Assembly: GCA_052169645.1 (NCBI GenBank)
Contig: JBQNCA010000017.1
Coordinates: 1 to 32,513, forward strand
Reading direction: 5' to 3'
Length of the DNA stretch: 32,513 nucleotides
Source of the DNA: JAIKWW01 sp052169645
GTDB taxonomy: Bacteria > Bacillota > Clostridia > Peptostreptococcales > Anaerovoracaceae
Shown: positions 8,013 through 16,711 of the stretch, piece after piece
Layout of the letters: each line of letters starts with the position of its first letter
Position numbering within the stretch: the stretch's first letter is position 1
Translations under genes and position numbers: made by a program
Notes under the pieces: generated by a model
The model's database searches: none
Told to the model about the DNA's origin: nothing
The model's input: only the letters and a program-made list of their open reading frames with translations

Positions 8013-8669
8013 TTATAACGAATTTACAACGCTTACGGAAAGTCCGTCTGCCGATGTCAGCAGAGATGTTGTCACATTTTCCAAGCTTGTAATATAATCT
8101 AAAAATTCTCTCATCTTATGTCTGCTGGTTTTAAATTTTTTCATGGGATCGTAGATTTCGGAGACGGTGCGCCCCGCCATTAAAATATTGTCACACACAA
8201 TCACCCCGGCGGGGCGTATTGAACTCGAAACGGCGTCCCAAAACTCACGATAATGACTTTTCGACGCATCTATAAATATGAAATCGAAGGTATCCTTCAA
8301 AAGGGGCGCCGTTTCACGTGCGTCGCCCTCTATCACTCTTACCCTGTCGGCGACGCACGCACGCACCACATTGCGGCGAGCGCAGCTCGCCATATATGCA
8401 TCGCTTTCTATTGTGGTGACATATGCGTCAGGACACAGTGTTGCAAAAAGCGATGCGGAATAGCCGACCGCAGCCCCTATTTCGAGGATTGAGCGAGGAC
8501 GCTGCAAAGCAAAAAGCGTCCTCAGAAAGGCTTCCGTCTCACGGCGAAGCACCGGAATGCGGTCGGCTTCCGCTTCCTCTCTCAGCTCCCGCAACACAGG
8601 AGACGGCGGCTTATAAAAGCTGTCCATAAAATCCGTCACTGCCGGATCGATAATAGGTTTTATATCCAT
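8013..8669 (-). CDS. trmR: tRNA 5-hydroxyuridine methyltransferase TrmR (YrrM-like class I SAM methyltransferase)
   Basis: This 218-aa O-methyltransferase is almost the same length as Bacillus subtilis TrmR (YrrM, 217 aa), which converts ho5U34 to mo5U34 in tRNA. The SAM-binding motif ILEIGAAVGYSAS is at residues 61-73. Catechol-methyltransferase-type metal ligands are at Asp134 (FIFIDASKSHY) and Asp160-Asn161 (VCDNIL). GGGGGA precedes the ATG. Its place between mltG and trhP matches the Bacillus yrrL-yrrM-yrrN/O order, which supports the specific name over a generic O-methyltransferase. The gene is visibly richer in G+C than its neighbours: sampled 60-nt lines reach 55-65 per cent. It also contains a 9-bp GC-only inverted repeat (8170-8178 and 8208-8216), so its history or codon usage may differ from the flanking genes. 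Confidence 0.82.
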   Translation of the reverse strand: MDIKPIIDPAVTDFMDSFYKPPSPVLRELREEAEADRIPVLRRETEAFLRTLFALQRPRSILEIGAAVGYSASLFATLCPDAYVTTIESDAYMASCARRNVVRACVADRVRVIEGDARETAPLLKDTFDFIFIDASKSHYREFWDAVSSSIRPAGVIVCDNILMAGRTVSEIYDPMKKFKTSRHKMREFLDYITSLENVTTSLLTSADGLSVSVVNSL

Positions 8670-8703
8670 TTTTTCCCCCGGTTCCGAACATAATTAAAAA
8701 TTT

Positions 8704-9756
8704 TTATTTCAAGGAATCCCAATATTCTTTGGCAAATCTGCTGAAATCCTCTTCATTCGTCGCAAAGTTATGTGAACCGTCACCCGACGGACTCGCCACA
8801 TAATAAAGATAATCAGTGGAAGCCGGCTGCATGGCGGCTTTTATGGAAGCCGCTCCCGGAGAACATATAGGTCCCGCAGGAAGTCCGTCAACCTTATATG
8901 TATTGTAAGGTGAATCCACCTTCAAATCGGAATTATAAAGCCTGCTCTTATGCTCACCCAAAGCATATTGCACCGTGGCATCAATTTTAAGCTTCATGCC
9001 TATATTCAAACGATTGTATATGACACTTGCTATAACAGGTCTTTCCTCATCAAGTCGTGCTTCGTTTTCTATCAGCGAAGCTATTGTTACAATCTCCGAT
9101 GTATTGTACTGCGGAGCGCTTTGCAGGCTGTTGAGAGCATCGGCATATTCCGAGTCAAATTTTTTCAACATTATATCTACTATATTATGAACCGACTCGT
9201 TTTTTGCTATATCATATGTAGCGGGAAATAAAAATCCCTCCATTCGATTTTCTCCCGACTGCATAGCGGAAACACAGTCACGTTTAAAATCACCCTCCTG
9301 CGTTTCCTTTATAAATTCATCCGCATCGCAAACTCCGTTTTCAGCAAGCCTGTCGGCAATTTGCCTGAGATAATAACCCTCAGGAATGGTAACTCTGATT
9401 ATATCCTGCTTACCTTCAATGAGGATATCCATAATCTCTTCCGCATTCATCGAAGGCGATAAAAGATACGTTCCCGCCTTATATTTACCGTCATTTCCCG
9501 CCATGCGTGACAGCAGCTTAAAGCCCGATGCATTGGAAATTATACCTTTTTCCTTAAGTTCCTTTGCAATAGCTTCAGTACCGGAGCCCTGCGCTATATT
9601 CACCGATATTTTTTCATCGGAATTTATATCCGCCGGTTTTTTTGCACTGTCGATATAGATATACCCCGATGCTGTAATTACTGCCAATAACACCAATATT
9701 ATAACGGCTGCAATGCCCTTGCGGCTTTTACGATTGTTACCGGTTACTGCACTCAT
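8704..9756 (-). CDS. mltG: Endolytic murein transglycosylase MltG (YceG-like)
   Basis: MltG cuts nascent peptidoglycan strands at the outer face of the membrane and limits glycan length. The 350-aa protein has a short cytoplasmic N-terminus, one membrane segment at about residues 14-33, a LysM-like region (VNIAQGSGTEAIAKELKEKGII) and the catalytic YceG domain. The presumed catalytic glutamate is in ASLIENEA, about residue 230; SDLKVDSPYNTYKVDGLPAGPI and the C-terminal SGDGSHNFATN are also characteristic. The longest frame starts at 9828 inside the efp terminator. I choose ATG 9754-9756, which has AGGAGG four bases upstream. First gene of mltG - trmR - trhP. No promoter is obvious between the efp terminator and this start, so read-through may matter. 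Confidence 0.88.
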   Translation of the reverse strand: MSAVTGNNRKSRKGIAAVIILVLLAVITASGYIYIDSAKKPADINSDEKISVNIAQGSGTEAIAKELKEKGIISNASGFKLLSRMAGNDGKYKAGTYLLSPSMNAEEIMDILIEGKQDIIRVTIPEGYYLRQIADRLAENGVCDADEFIKETQEGDFKRDCVSAMQSGENRMEGFLFPATYDIAKNESVHNIVDIMLKKFDSEYADALNSLQSAPQYNTSEIVTIASLIENEARLDEERPVIASVIYNRLNIGMKLKIDATVQYALGEHKSRLYNSDLKVDSPYNTYKVDGLPAGPICSPGAASIKAAMQPASTDYLYYVASPSGDGSHNFATNEEDFSRFAKEYWDSLK

Positions 9757-9760
9757 AAGA

Positions 9761-9766
9761 CCTCCT
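9761..9766 (-). promoter_or_regulatory. Ribosome-binding site that sets the mltG start
   Basis: AGGAGG (complement of CCTCCT) lies four bases before ATG 9754-9756. It decides against the longer frame beginning at 9828, whose extra codons run through the terminator hairpin of efp. Confidence 0.75.
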
Positions 9767-9777
9767 TTTATACTCTT

Positions 9778-9816
9778 AAAAAAATAAAAGGGCATCGTCG
9801 GAGCCCGACAGTGCCC
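9778..9816 (-). terminator. Intrinsic terminator after efp
   Basis: On the minus strand GGGCA...TGCCC encloses an inner GTCGG/CCGAC stem, and the hairpin is followed directly by TTTTATTTTTTT. The hairpin occupies 9790-9816 and the T-tract 9778-9789. It closes the long relA-to-efp gene run 20 nt after the efp stop and sits just upstream of mltG. Confidence 0.88.
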
Positions 9817-9836
9817 GTGTTGAAACAACGTTCAGA

Positions 9837-10403
9837 TTATTTTGACTTTGATCTGCCCAGATATTCACCCGTTCTGGTATCGATCTGTACAAGCTCGCCT
9901 TCCTCTATGAAGATAGGGACCTGTATCACCGCTCCGGTTTCAACAGTAGCAGCCTTGGTAACGTTAGTGGCTGTATCGCCTTTAACACCCGGCTCGGTTT
10001 CAACAACCTTCAAATCTACAAAATTAGGAGCTTCTACAAGGAAAGCCTTTTCCTTATAGAACTTTATCGTAGCTTCATCATTTTCTCTAAGATACTTGAT
10101 AGCGTCTTCAACCTGATCATGAGACAACGGAATCTGATCGTAAGTTTCCTGATCCATGAAGTAATAGAGCTCACCATCGTTATAGAGATAAGTCATACTC
10201 TTTGTCTCTATAATTGCGTTTTCAAACTTGTCGTTAGGATTAAACGCTTCTTCTCTGGTTGCTCCCGTAAGAATATTTCTGTACTTTGTCCTTACAAAAG
10301 CAGCGCCCTTTCCCGGCTTTACATGCTGAAAATCGAGTACCACATGCGGTTCTCCGTTCATCTCAAACGTAATGCCTTTTCTGAAATCACTTGCATATAC
10401 CAT
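9837..10403 (-). CDS. efp: Translation elongation factor P
   Basis: EF-P rescues ribosomes stalled at polyproline by entering near the E site. At 188 aa it has the normal length, with an N-terminal KOW-like domain followed by two OB folds. The tip loop HVKPGKGAAFVR places a lysine at residue 32, the position that receives a post-translational modification in many bacteria (5-aminopentanol in Bacillus subtilis). No modification enzyme is encoded in this window. The start ATG follows GGAGG with 7 nt spacing. It lies 39 nt behind a Xaa-Pro peptidase gene, the same pairing as yqhT-efp in Bacillus, and is the last gene before the terminator. Confidence 0.96.
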   Translation of the reverse strand: MVYASDFRKGITFEMNGEPHVVLDFQHVKPGKGAAFVRTKYRNILTGATREEAFNPNDKFENAIIETKSMTYLYNDGELYYFMDQETYDQIPLSHDQVEDAIKYLRENDEATIKFYKEKAFLVEAPNFVDLKVVETEPGVKGDTATNVTKAATVETGAVIQVPIFIEEGELVQIDTRTGEYLGRSKSK

Positions 10404-10442
10404 ATAAAAACCTCCGTAAATTAATATCCGATTTAATCGAGA

Positions 10443-11534
10443 TCAAAGTATGATCAGGTCTTTCTCGGATTCAGACAGAATGATTATATCAGAATCATCT
10501 ACAATCGACAAGTCCTCTATCCTCACCCCGAATTTTTCAGGAATATATATTCCCGGCTCTATGGTAAGCATCATGCCTGTTTTTAAAAGCTCTTCACTCC
10601 GAGGATTTGCGGTAGGTGCTTCGTGAATTTCCAAGCCTGTTCCATGACCCAAACCGTGACCGAAAAATTTTCCGTAGCCGGCAGCTTCTATTATATTTCT
10701 TGCCAATGCGTCAACCTCGCTTGCCCTCATTCCCGCATGAGCGCCCCTGCATGCGGCAAGCTGAGCTTCAAGTACCAGCTCGTACAATTCTCTCTGCTCG
10801 CCGCTCACATGATCGACCGCTACGGTTCTGGTCATATCCGAACAATAACCGTTATACTTGCATCCGAAGTCCATGGTTACAAAATCGCCTTTTTCAATAT
10901 GCTTGTCGGACGGTCTGCCGTGAGGCAGCGAAGTTCGTGCTCCCGATACGCAAATTACATCAAACGACAAGGCTTCCGCTCCCAATGCTCTCATTTTCAA
11001 TTCAAGCATAAGCGCTATTTGCTTTTCTGAAATACCCGGACGAATTTCGTTCAATATGTAACTGAAGGCTTCATCTCCGATCCTTTCGGCAATTTTCAGA
11101 TTCTCAAGCTCGATTTCATCTTTTACCGCCCTGAGCTTTTCAATCAAGCCGTCCGATTTTTCCAAATCGATATCCGGCAACACGCTCATAAGCTTTTCGG
11201 CAAACGACATGGAAACGGTTTCACTTTCTACGCCAAGTCTGGATCCCGCTTTGCAGATATCCTTGAGAAATTCAAAAATTCCGTATGCTGCGGATGTTTC
11301 CACAACCGTAAACAGCGGCTCCAACTCGGCTGCCGCTTCGGAATATCTGAAATCCGTGATTATATAATTTTTTTCAGCTGTGAGAATTACAGTATATGAC
11401 GTCGAATCGAACATGGAAAGATATTTTTTATTTTCTTCCTTTATAACCGACAGTACATCTATATGTTTTTCCTGCATAGCCGATTTCGCCGCCGCACATC
11501 TGCCCGCTATAATATCAAGATTTTTTGTCATCAT
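10443..11534 (-). CDS. M24B family Xaa-Pro aminopeptidase (YqhT-like)
   Basis: This 363-aa dinuclear-metal peptidase removes N-terminal residues preceding proline. The N-terminal creatinase-like domain (about 1-130) is followed by the pita-bread catalytic domain. All five metal ligands of the family can be seen: Asp222 (TMDFGC), Asp233 (CSDMTRT), His297 (GLGHGTG), Glu326 (TIEPGIY) and Glu340 (VRIEDL); His206 in SLPHGRP is also typical. It is cytoplasmic, with no signal peptide. GGGAG precedes the first of two adjacent ATGs. It sits between rnjA and efp. The pairing with EF-P, a factor for proline-rich translation, is common in Bacillota. Confidence 0.9.
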   Translation of the reverse strand: MMTKNLDIIAGRCAAAKSAMQEKHIDVLSVIKEENKKYLSMFDSTSYTVILTAEKNYIITDFRYSEAAAELEPLFTVVETSAAYGIFEFLKDICKAGSRLGVESETVSMSFAEKLMSVLPDIDLEKSDGLIEKLRAVKDEIELENLKIAERIGDEAFSYILNEIRPGISEKQIALMLELKMRALGAEALSFDVICVSGARTSLPHGRPSDKHIEKGDFVTMDFGCKYNGYCSDMTRTVAVDHVSGEQRELYELVLEAQLAACRGAHAGMRASEVDALARNIIEAAGYGKFFGHGLGHGTGLEIHEAPTANPRSEELLKTGMMLTIEPGIYIPEKFGVRIEDLSIVDDSDIIILSESEKDLIIL

Positions 11535-11557
11535 GCAATTCTCCCGTTAAATATAAT

Positions 11558-13258
11558 TTAAACCTCAAGAAATATAGGAAGGATTATAGGACTGCGCTTT
11601 GTTGTTTCATATATGAAGGATCTCAAATCATCTCTGACGGCATTCTTCATAGCTGCCCAATCTCTGATGCCCTTTCCCTGGCAATGCTCTATAACATCCC
11701 TCACAACATCTTTTGCAGAAGCTATGAGATCTTCCGACTCCCTTACATATACAAAGCCTCTTGAAAGAATTTCAGGACCCGATACGAGATATCCCGAGCC
11801 GCTTTCTATAGCTGCCACAACTATTATCAGACCGCTCTCCGATAACAGCTTTCGGTCTCTGAGAACGATATTTCCCACATCTCCGACTCCGAGTCCGTCC
11901 ACCAGAACCTTTCCCGATGTAACTTCTTCATTGGCTACGGCTGCAGTATCCTCAGTCAATTCGAGAACAGCCCCGTTTTTCATTATAAAAATATCATCTC
12001 TTTTCATGCCGAGAGACTCCGCCAAATCGGCATGTGCTCCCAAATGCTGATATTCTCCGTGAACAGGCATAAAAAATCTCGGCTTGAGCATACTGTGTAT
12101 AAGCTTCAGCTCTTCCTGACATGGATGCCCCGAAACGTGGATATCAGCAATATCCGAATATATCACCTTTGCCTGCCTCTGCAACAACTTATTTACAACA
12201 TCGGAGATGGTCTTTTCATTTCCGGGTATAGGACTTGACGAGAGAACCACCAAATCTCCCGGTTTTATCTGCACCGATCTGTGATCATTTGATGCCATTC
12301 TTGTCAAAGCGGACATAGGCTCGCCCTGACTTCCTGTAGTTATGAGCACTATTTCCTTATCGTTGAAATTCTTCAAACGATTTATATCTATAAGCGTACC
12401 CTCGGGAATATCCAGATATCCGAGCTCCGAAGCGATTGCTACGATATTTACCATGCTCCTTCCGGACACTGCGACCTTTTTGCGATATTTTACAGCTGTA
12501 TCTATGATGCGCTGTATACGATTTACATTTGACGCAAAAGTGGCGACTATGATCCTGCCCTTTGCAGTCGCAAACAGATCGTCCAGAGTTTCTCCGACTG
12601 TCTGCTCCGAAGGAGTATAGCCTTTTCTGTTGGCGTTTGTGCTGTCCGCCAGCAGCAGCAGCACACCTTTTTTTCCGATTTCAGTCAAACGACGGAAATT
12701 TATAGGATCTCCCTTAAGCGGAGTATAGTCGATTTTAAAATCGCCTGTATGAAATACTGTTCCTACCGGAGTGTCTATGGCAAATGCCACTGCATCGGCT
12801 ATGGAATGTGTCATCTGCAACGCTTCTATGCTGAAGCATCCCAATACGAATCTGTCTCCCGCATTGATTCTTCTCATGTCGGAATTAAGCCCGTGTTCCT
12901 TAAGCTTATTTTGAATAATTCCGAGCGTCAGCGGAGTTCCGTATATCGGAACATTTCCAACCTGCTTGAGAAGATAAGGAATCGCACCTATATGATCTTC
13001 ATGTCCGTGCGTGACTATCAAGCCTTTTATATTTTCAACGTTCTCTACCAAAAATGACATATCCGGAATGACGACATCTATTCCGTACATCTCGTCACTC
13101 GGGAATGTCATACCGCAATCAACGATAAGGATTTCTTCCTTATACCGGAGGACTGTCAGATTTTTCCCGATCTCGTTCAGTCCGCCCAGAGGTATGACCT
13201 GCAGAGGAGTCTGTCCTCGATCACCCTTACGTCTGCGTCTATAATTTCTATTTTTCAA
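11558..13258 (-). CDS. rnjA: Ribonuclease J (TTG start)
   Basis: RNase J is a metallo-beta-lactamase/beta-CASP enzyme with 5' exonuclease and endonuclease activity, central to mRNA decay and rRNA maturation in Bacillota. The zinc motif HGHEDH is at about residues 84-89, with the usual TGDFKID and VHGEYQHL motifs further on. The beta-CASP domain (FASNVNRIQRII, GRSMV) and the C-terminal dimerisation domain complete the normal length of 566 aa. The frame opens at a TTG at 13268-13270, but that codon overlaps the Shine-Dalgarno sequence itself: GGAGG at 13264-13268 stands five bases before a second TTG at 13256-13258, which I take as the start. It lies 32 nt behind leuS and 23 nt before the peptidase gene. 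J1 and J2 cannot be told apart here. Confidence 0.93.
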   Translation of the reverse strand: MKNRNYRRRRKGDRGQTPLQVIPLGGLNEIGKNLTVLRYKEEILIVDCGMTFPSDEMYGIDVVIPDMSFLVENVENIKGLIVTHGHEDHIGAIPYLLKQVGNVPIYGTPLTLGIIQNKLKEHGLNSDMRRINAGDRFVLGCFSIEALQMTHSIADAVAFAIDTPVGTVFHTGDFKIDYTPLKGDPINFRRLTEIGKKGVLLLLADSTNANRKGYTPSEQTVGETLDDLFATAKGRIIVATFASNVNRIQRIIDTAVKYRKKVAVSGRSMVNIVAIASELGYLDIPEGTLIDINRLKNFNDKEIVLITTGSQGEPMSALTRMASNDHRSVQIKPGDLVVLSSSPIPGNEKTISDVVNKLLQRQAKVIYSDIADIHVSGHPCQEELKLIHSMLKPRFFMPVHGEYQHLGAHADLAESLGMKRDDIFIMKNGAVLELTEDTAAVANEEVTSGKVLVDGLGVGDVGNIVLRDRKLLSESGLIIVVAAIESGSGYLVSGPEILSRGFVYVRESEDLIASAKDVVRDVIEHCQGKGIRDWAAMKNAVRDDLRSFIYETTKRSPIILPIFLEV

Positions 13259-13263
13259 ATTTA

Positions 13264-13268
13264 CCTCC
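13264..13268 (-). promoter_or_regulatory. Ribosome-binding site that sets the rnjA TTG start
   Basis: GGAGG overlaps the first possible TTG codon (13268-13270) and is spaced five bases from the second one (13256-13258), which therefore is the likely initiation codon. Confidence 0.7.
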
Positions 13269-13290
13269 AATCCTAAAATTTAAATGTCGC

Positions 13291-15759
13291 TTATTTTACG
13301 ACAATATTTATAAGCTTATCCGGCACGGCTATAACCTTAGCAACGTCCTTACCGGATATCAAAGCCTTTACATTTTCATCTGCAAGCATAAAATCTTCAA
13401 GCTCTTCACGGGAGAGCCCGTTTGCAACATTTGCCTTCATCCTCACCTTGCCGTTTATCTGAACAACTATCTCTATAGTGTCCAAGATCAAAGCCTTCTC
13501 ATCAAATTCAGGCCAGTTTTCAAAATAAACGGAGCCGTCCTTTCCCATAAGACTCCACATTTCTTCCGCTATATGCGGAGCAAAAGGCGAAATCAGAAGC
13601 ACGAGCTTTTCCGCTGCATCGGCGAGGAGCCCATAGTCGGCACCCTCCGTATCTCTGTAACGATACATTTCATTTACAAGCTCCATGATTGAGCTTATAG
13701 CGGTATTGAAGCTCATACGATTTTCACCGAGATCGTCAGTCACCTTCTTTATAGATTTATTTAACTGATAGTACAGAGCCTTGCCGGCATCGGTCGAAAG
13801 CTCATAGACCTTGCCCGTACTTCCACTTTCAATGATGTCGGTAACAATACGCCATACACGATTGAGGAACTTATAGCTGCCTTCAACTCCTGCATCCGAC
13901 CAATCCAAATCTCTGTCCGGCGGAGCTGCAAACAGTATGAACATACGTGCCGTATCCGAACCGTATTTCTCTATTATTTCCTGAGGACTGACTACATTTC
14001 CCACGGACTTCGACATCTTTGAACCGTCCTTGAGCACCATACCTTGCGTCAACAGCTTCAGAAAAGGTTCCTCCACATTTACCATGTCCATATCATACAG
14101 TACCTTTGTGAAGAATCTTGAATAGAGAAGATGCAGAATGGCATGTTCAACACCTCCTATATACTGATCCACAGCCATCCAGTAATCCGCCTTTTTCTTA
14201 TCAAAAGGCAGCTTGTCATTCTTTGCATCCGTATATCTCAAGAAATACCATGACGAATCTACAAAGGTATCCATGGTATCCAGTTCTCTTTTTGCCGACC
14301 TTCCGCATTTAGGGCAGACCGCATTTATAAAGTTTTTACTTGAAGCAAGCGGTGACTCTCCCTTGCCGGTGAATTCCACATCCTCCGGAAGCAGCACGGG
14401 AAGATTTTCTTCCTTTTCAGGAACCCAGCCGCAATCCTCGCAATAAATCATAGGAATAGGTGCGCCCCAGTATCTCTGACGGGATATGAGCCAATCCCTG
14501 AGTCTGTAATTTATGGAGCTTTTCCCTATGCCCAGCTTTTCTATATGCTCTACGATTTTCACGATGGCATCCTTATTATTCAGACCGTTAAATTCACCTG
14601 AATTTATCATATTGCCTTCAGCCGCAAATGCTTCCTTTAAATCATTTACATCTGTTTCAGGATCCTCAGGATCTATTACAGGGATTATTTTTATGCCGTA
14701 TTTTTTACAGAAATCAAAGTCTCTCTGATCATGCGCAGGTACTACCATAATCGCACCGGTACCGTAATCCATGAGTACATAGTTCGCAATATATATAGGC
14801 AGCTTATCCCCGGTAAGCGGATTTAGCGCATAGCGCCCCAAGAAACAGCCTTCCTTTTCAAGCGTTGTCGAATTTCTGTCTATATCACTGAGGTATTGAA
14901 GCTTTTCCATAAAAGCATCTACATCAGCCTTGCAGTTCTCGGCGGTAAGCTCTTTAACATAAGGATGCTCCGGCGCCAAAATCATACAGGTAGTCCCGAA
15001 TATCGTATCCGGACGTGTAGTGAAAATTTCGAGTTTCTTGTCAAAGCCCTCTATTTCAAATTCCACCTCCGCACCTATGCTCTTACCTATCCAGTTTTTC
15101 TGCATAAGCTTAACCTTTTCGGGCCAGCCGGAAAGCTTTTCCAAGTCATTGAGCAGTCGCTCCGCATAATCGGTTATTCTGAGATACCACTGTGACAGCT
15201 CTTTTTTACCTACAGGAGTTTTGCAGCGTTCGCATACACCGTTTACAACCTGTTCGTTCGCTAAAACGGTCCGGCAGGAGGGACACCAATTTACCGGATT
15301 CTGTTTTTTGTAAGCCAAGCCTTTATTGAAAAACTTTATAAACAGCCATTGCATCCATTTATAATAATCACGATGACAGGTGGCAATTTCTCTTTCCCAG
15401 TCATAGCTGAGTCCGAGGGATTTGAGTTGTTCTTTCATTTCAGCTATATTTTCACGAGTCCATTTGTCGGGATGTATGCCGTTTTTTATTGCGGCATTTT
15501 CAGCCGGAAGTCCGAAAGAGTCCCAGCCCATAGGGTGTAAAACATTAAAGCCCTTCATTTTCATATATCTTGCGGTCACATCACCTATAGAATAGTTCCT
15601 GACATGCCCCATATGAAGCTTTCCTGACGGATACGGAAACATTTCGAGCACATAATATTTTTCTTTTGAAGTATCTTCTCCGGTGCGAAAAACATCGTTT
15701 GCTTCCCAGAATTTTTGCCATTTTTGCTCTATCTCGTGAAAATTATACCTTTCCGACAT
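13291..15759 (-). CDS. leuS: Leucyl-tRNA synthetase
   Basis: This class I synthetase charges tRNA-Leu. The HIGH motif appears as HMGH at residues 49-52 and KMSKS is exact at 581-585. The CP1 editing domain is present: TTRPDTIFG at 247-255 and VVPAHDQRD at 339-347, so mischarged tRNA can be proofread. Two zinc-type cysteine clusters are visible: C159/C162/C176/C179 and C440/C443 with C482/C485. At 822 aa the length is normal for the bacterial form. The ATG lies 4 nt after the stop of the yqeK-rsfS fusion, and its likely GGGAGG is inside that gene at a rather long spacing of about 12 nt, which suggests translational coupling. A tRNA-Leu(CAA) gene lies elsewhere in the window. Confidence 0.97.
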   Translation of the reverse strand: MSERYNFHEIEQKWQKFWEANDVFRTGEDTSKEKYYVLEMFPYPSGKLHMGHVRNYSIGDVTARYMKMKGFNVLHPMGWDSFGLPAENAAIKNGIHPDKWTRENIAEMKEQLKSLGLSYDWEREIATCHRDYYKWMQWLFIKFFNKGLAYKKQNPVNWCPSCRTVLANEQVVNGVCERCKTPVGKKELSQWYLRITDYAERLLNDLEKLSGWPEKVKLMQKNWIGKSIGAEVEFEIEGFDKKLEIFTTRPDTIFGTTCMILAPEHPYVKELTAENCKADVDAFMEKLQYLSDIDRNSTTLEKEGCFLGRYALNPLTGDKLPIYIANYVLMDYGTGAIMVVPAHDQRDFDFCKKYGIKIIPVIDPEDPETDVNDLKEAFAAEGNMINSGEFNGLNNKDAIVKIVEHIEKLGIGKSSINYRLRDWLISRQRYWGAPIPMIYCEDCGWVPEKEENLPVLLPEDVEFTGKGESPLASSKNFINAVCPKCGRSAKRELDTMDTFVDSSWYFLRYTDAKNDKLPFDKKKADYWMAVDQYIGGVEHAILHLLYSRFFTKVLYDMDMVNVEEPFLKLLTQGMVLKDGSKMSKSVGNVVSPQEIIEKYGSDTARMFILFAAPPDRDLDWSDAGVEGSYKFLNRVWRIVTDIIESGSTGKVYELSTDAGKALYYQLNKSIKKVTDDLGENRMSFNTAISSIMELVNEMYRYRDTEGADYGLLADAAEKLVLLISPFAPHIAEEMWSLMGKDGSVYFENWPEFDEKALILDTIEIVVQINGKVRMKANVANGLSREELEDFMLADENVKALISGKDVAKVIAVPDKLINIVVK

Positions 15760-15763
15760 GTTT

Positions 15764-16687
15764 TTACTCAGCCTCCCAATCTATGTAATTACAATCGCTC
15801 CAAATCTTTTCCAGGTCATATCTGGAACGTTTTTCCTCTGTAAATATATTTACTACTACATCTCCGAAGTCCATCAATACCCAGCCCGATCCGTTTCTGC
15901 CTTCTATATTTCTTACACCTCTGCCTACTCTTTCGGCTCTGTCTTCGCACTCGTCCGAAATTGCATTGAGCTGTCTTTCGGAGCCTCCCGTAGCTATGAC
16001 AAAATAATCTGCAAATGCAGATGCTTTTGAAATATCGATAACGGCTATATCATTACCTTTTTTATTATCTATTATTCCCGCAATAAATTTGGCAAAATTT
16101 TCACTGTTATCCAAAGACTTTCCCCGGTCAATTTCCATAAAAAAATCTCTTGCTCTAACTGTATCCTCATCAAGATACAGACCCGAAAGCTTAACTCTTT
16201 CCAAGGTTCTTTCAGCTATCTCGTAGCAGACATGATCCAAATCGCTGTATGCAAGGGCATTGAGTCTCTTTGCATCGGGATATGTTCGGTTGGGCTCGGT
16301 AGCATCGGCAACATAAATAATTTTTTCCAATGTGGACATATCCGCTCTGCCTGTAGTATGATAGCTTATCGCATTCAATATATCCTCGTCATATACTTCG
16401 AATTTATCCTTCAGTATAGCCGCTGCCAGCTTGCTGTGCGCCAGCTGAGGCTTGTCGATGTAGATATCGCCTATCTCATATTGCTCTACTAGCATGTTCA
16501 TTTCTTCTATGTCAAAATTCTTACATGCATCGTGAAATATTGCCGCAATCTCCGCCTTATGCATATCAACGCCGTACCTTTCAGCAAGACCTTTGGCTGT
16601 TTCCAATACTCCGAGAGTATGCTTATACCTCTTCTCCGTAAGTCTTATTTTTACATAATCATCAAGCCTGTGTATAAGTTCATTCAT
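15764..16687 (-). CDS. Fusion of YqeK-type HD Ap4A hydrolase and ribosomal silencing factor RsfS
   Basis: One uninterrupted 307-aa frame joins two normally separate proteins. Residues 1 to about 190 are a YqeK HD-domain phosphohydrolase, which splits diadenosine tetraphosphate symmetrically into ADP; metal ligands are His23, the HD pair at 52-53, His84 and His110, with Asp128 in YVADATEPNR. Residues about 197-307 are RsfS, which binds ribosomal protein L14 and blocks subunit joining during starvation; ADYFVIATG and DFGDVVVNIFTEEKRSRYDL are diagnostic. yqeK and rsfS are usually adjacent genes, so a gene fusion is the simplest reading. GGAGAGGG precedes the ATG. It lies between nadD and leuS, the usual neighbours. 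Both halves look complete, with no missing key residue. Confidence 0.9.
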   Translation of the reverse strand: MNELIHRLDDYVKIRLTEKRYKHTLGVLETAKGLAERYGVDMHKAEIAAIFHDACKNFDIEEMNMLVEQYEIGDIYIDKPQLAHSKLAAAILKDKFEVYDEDILNAISYHTTGRADMSTLEKIIYVADATEPNRTYPDAKRLNALAYSDLDHVCYEIAERTLERVKLSGLYLDEDTVRARDFFMEIDRGKSLDNSENFAKFIAGIIDNKKGNDIAVIDISKASAFADYFVIATGGSERQLNAISDECEDRAERVGRGVRNIEGRNGSGWVLMDFGDVVVNIFTEEKRSRYDLEKIWSDCNYIDWEAE

Positions 16688-16711
16688 AATATTCCCTCTC
16701 CATGCGTAAAA

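Noticed and set aside
10616..11030. Two overlapping plus-strand frames of 131 and 135 codons
   Set aside because: Both are antisense to the metal-binding half of the Xaa-Pro peptidase and neither resembles a known protein.
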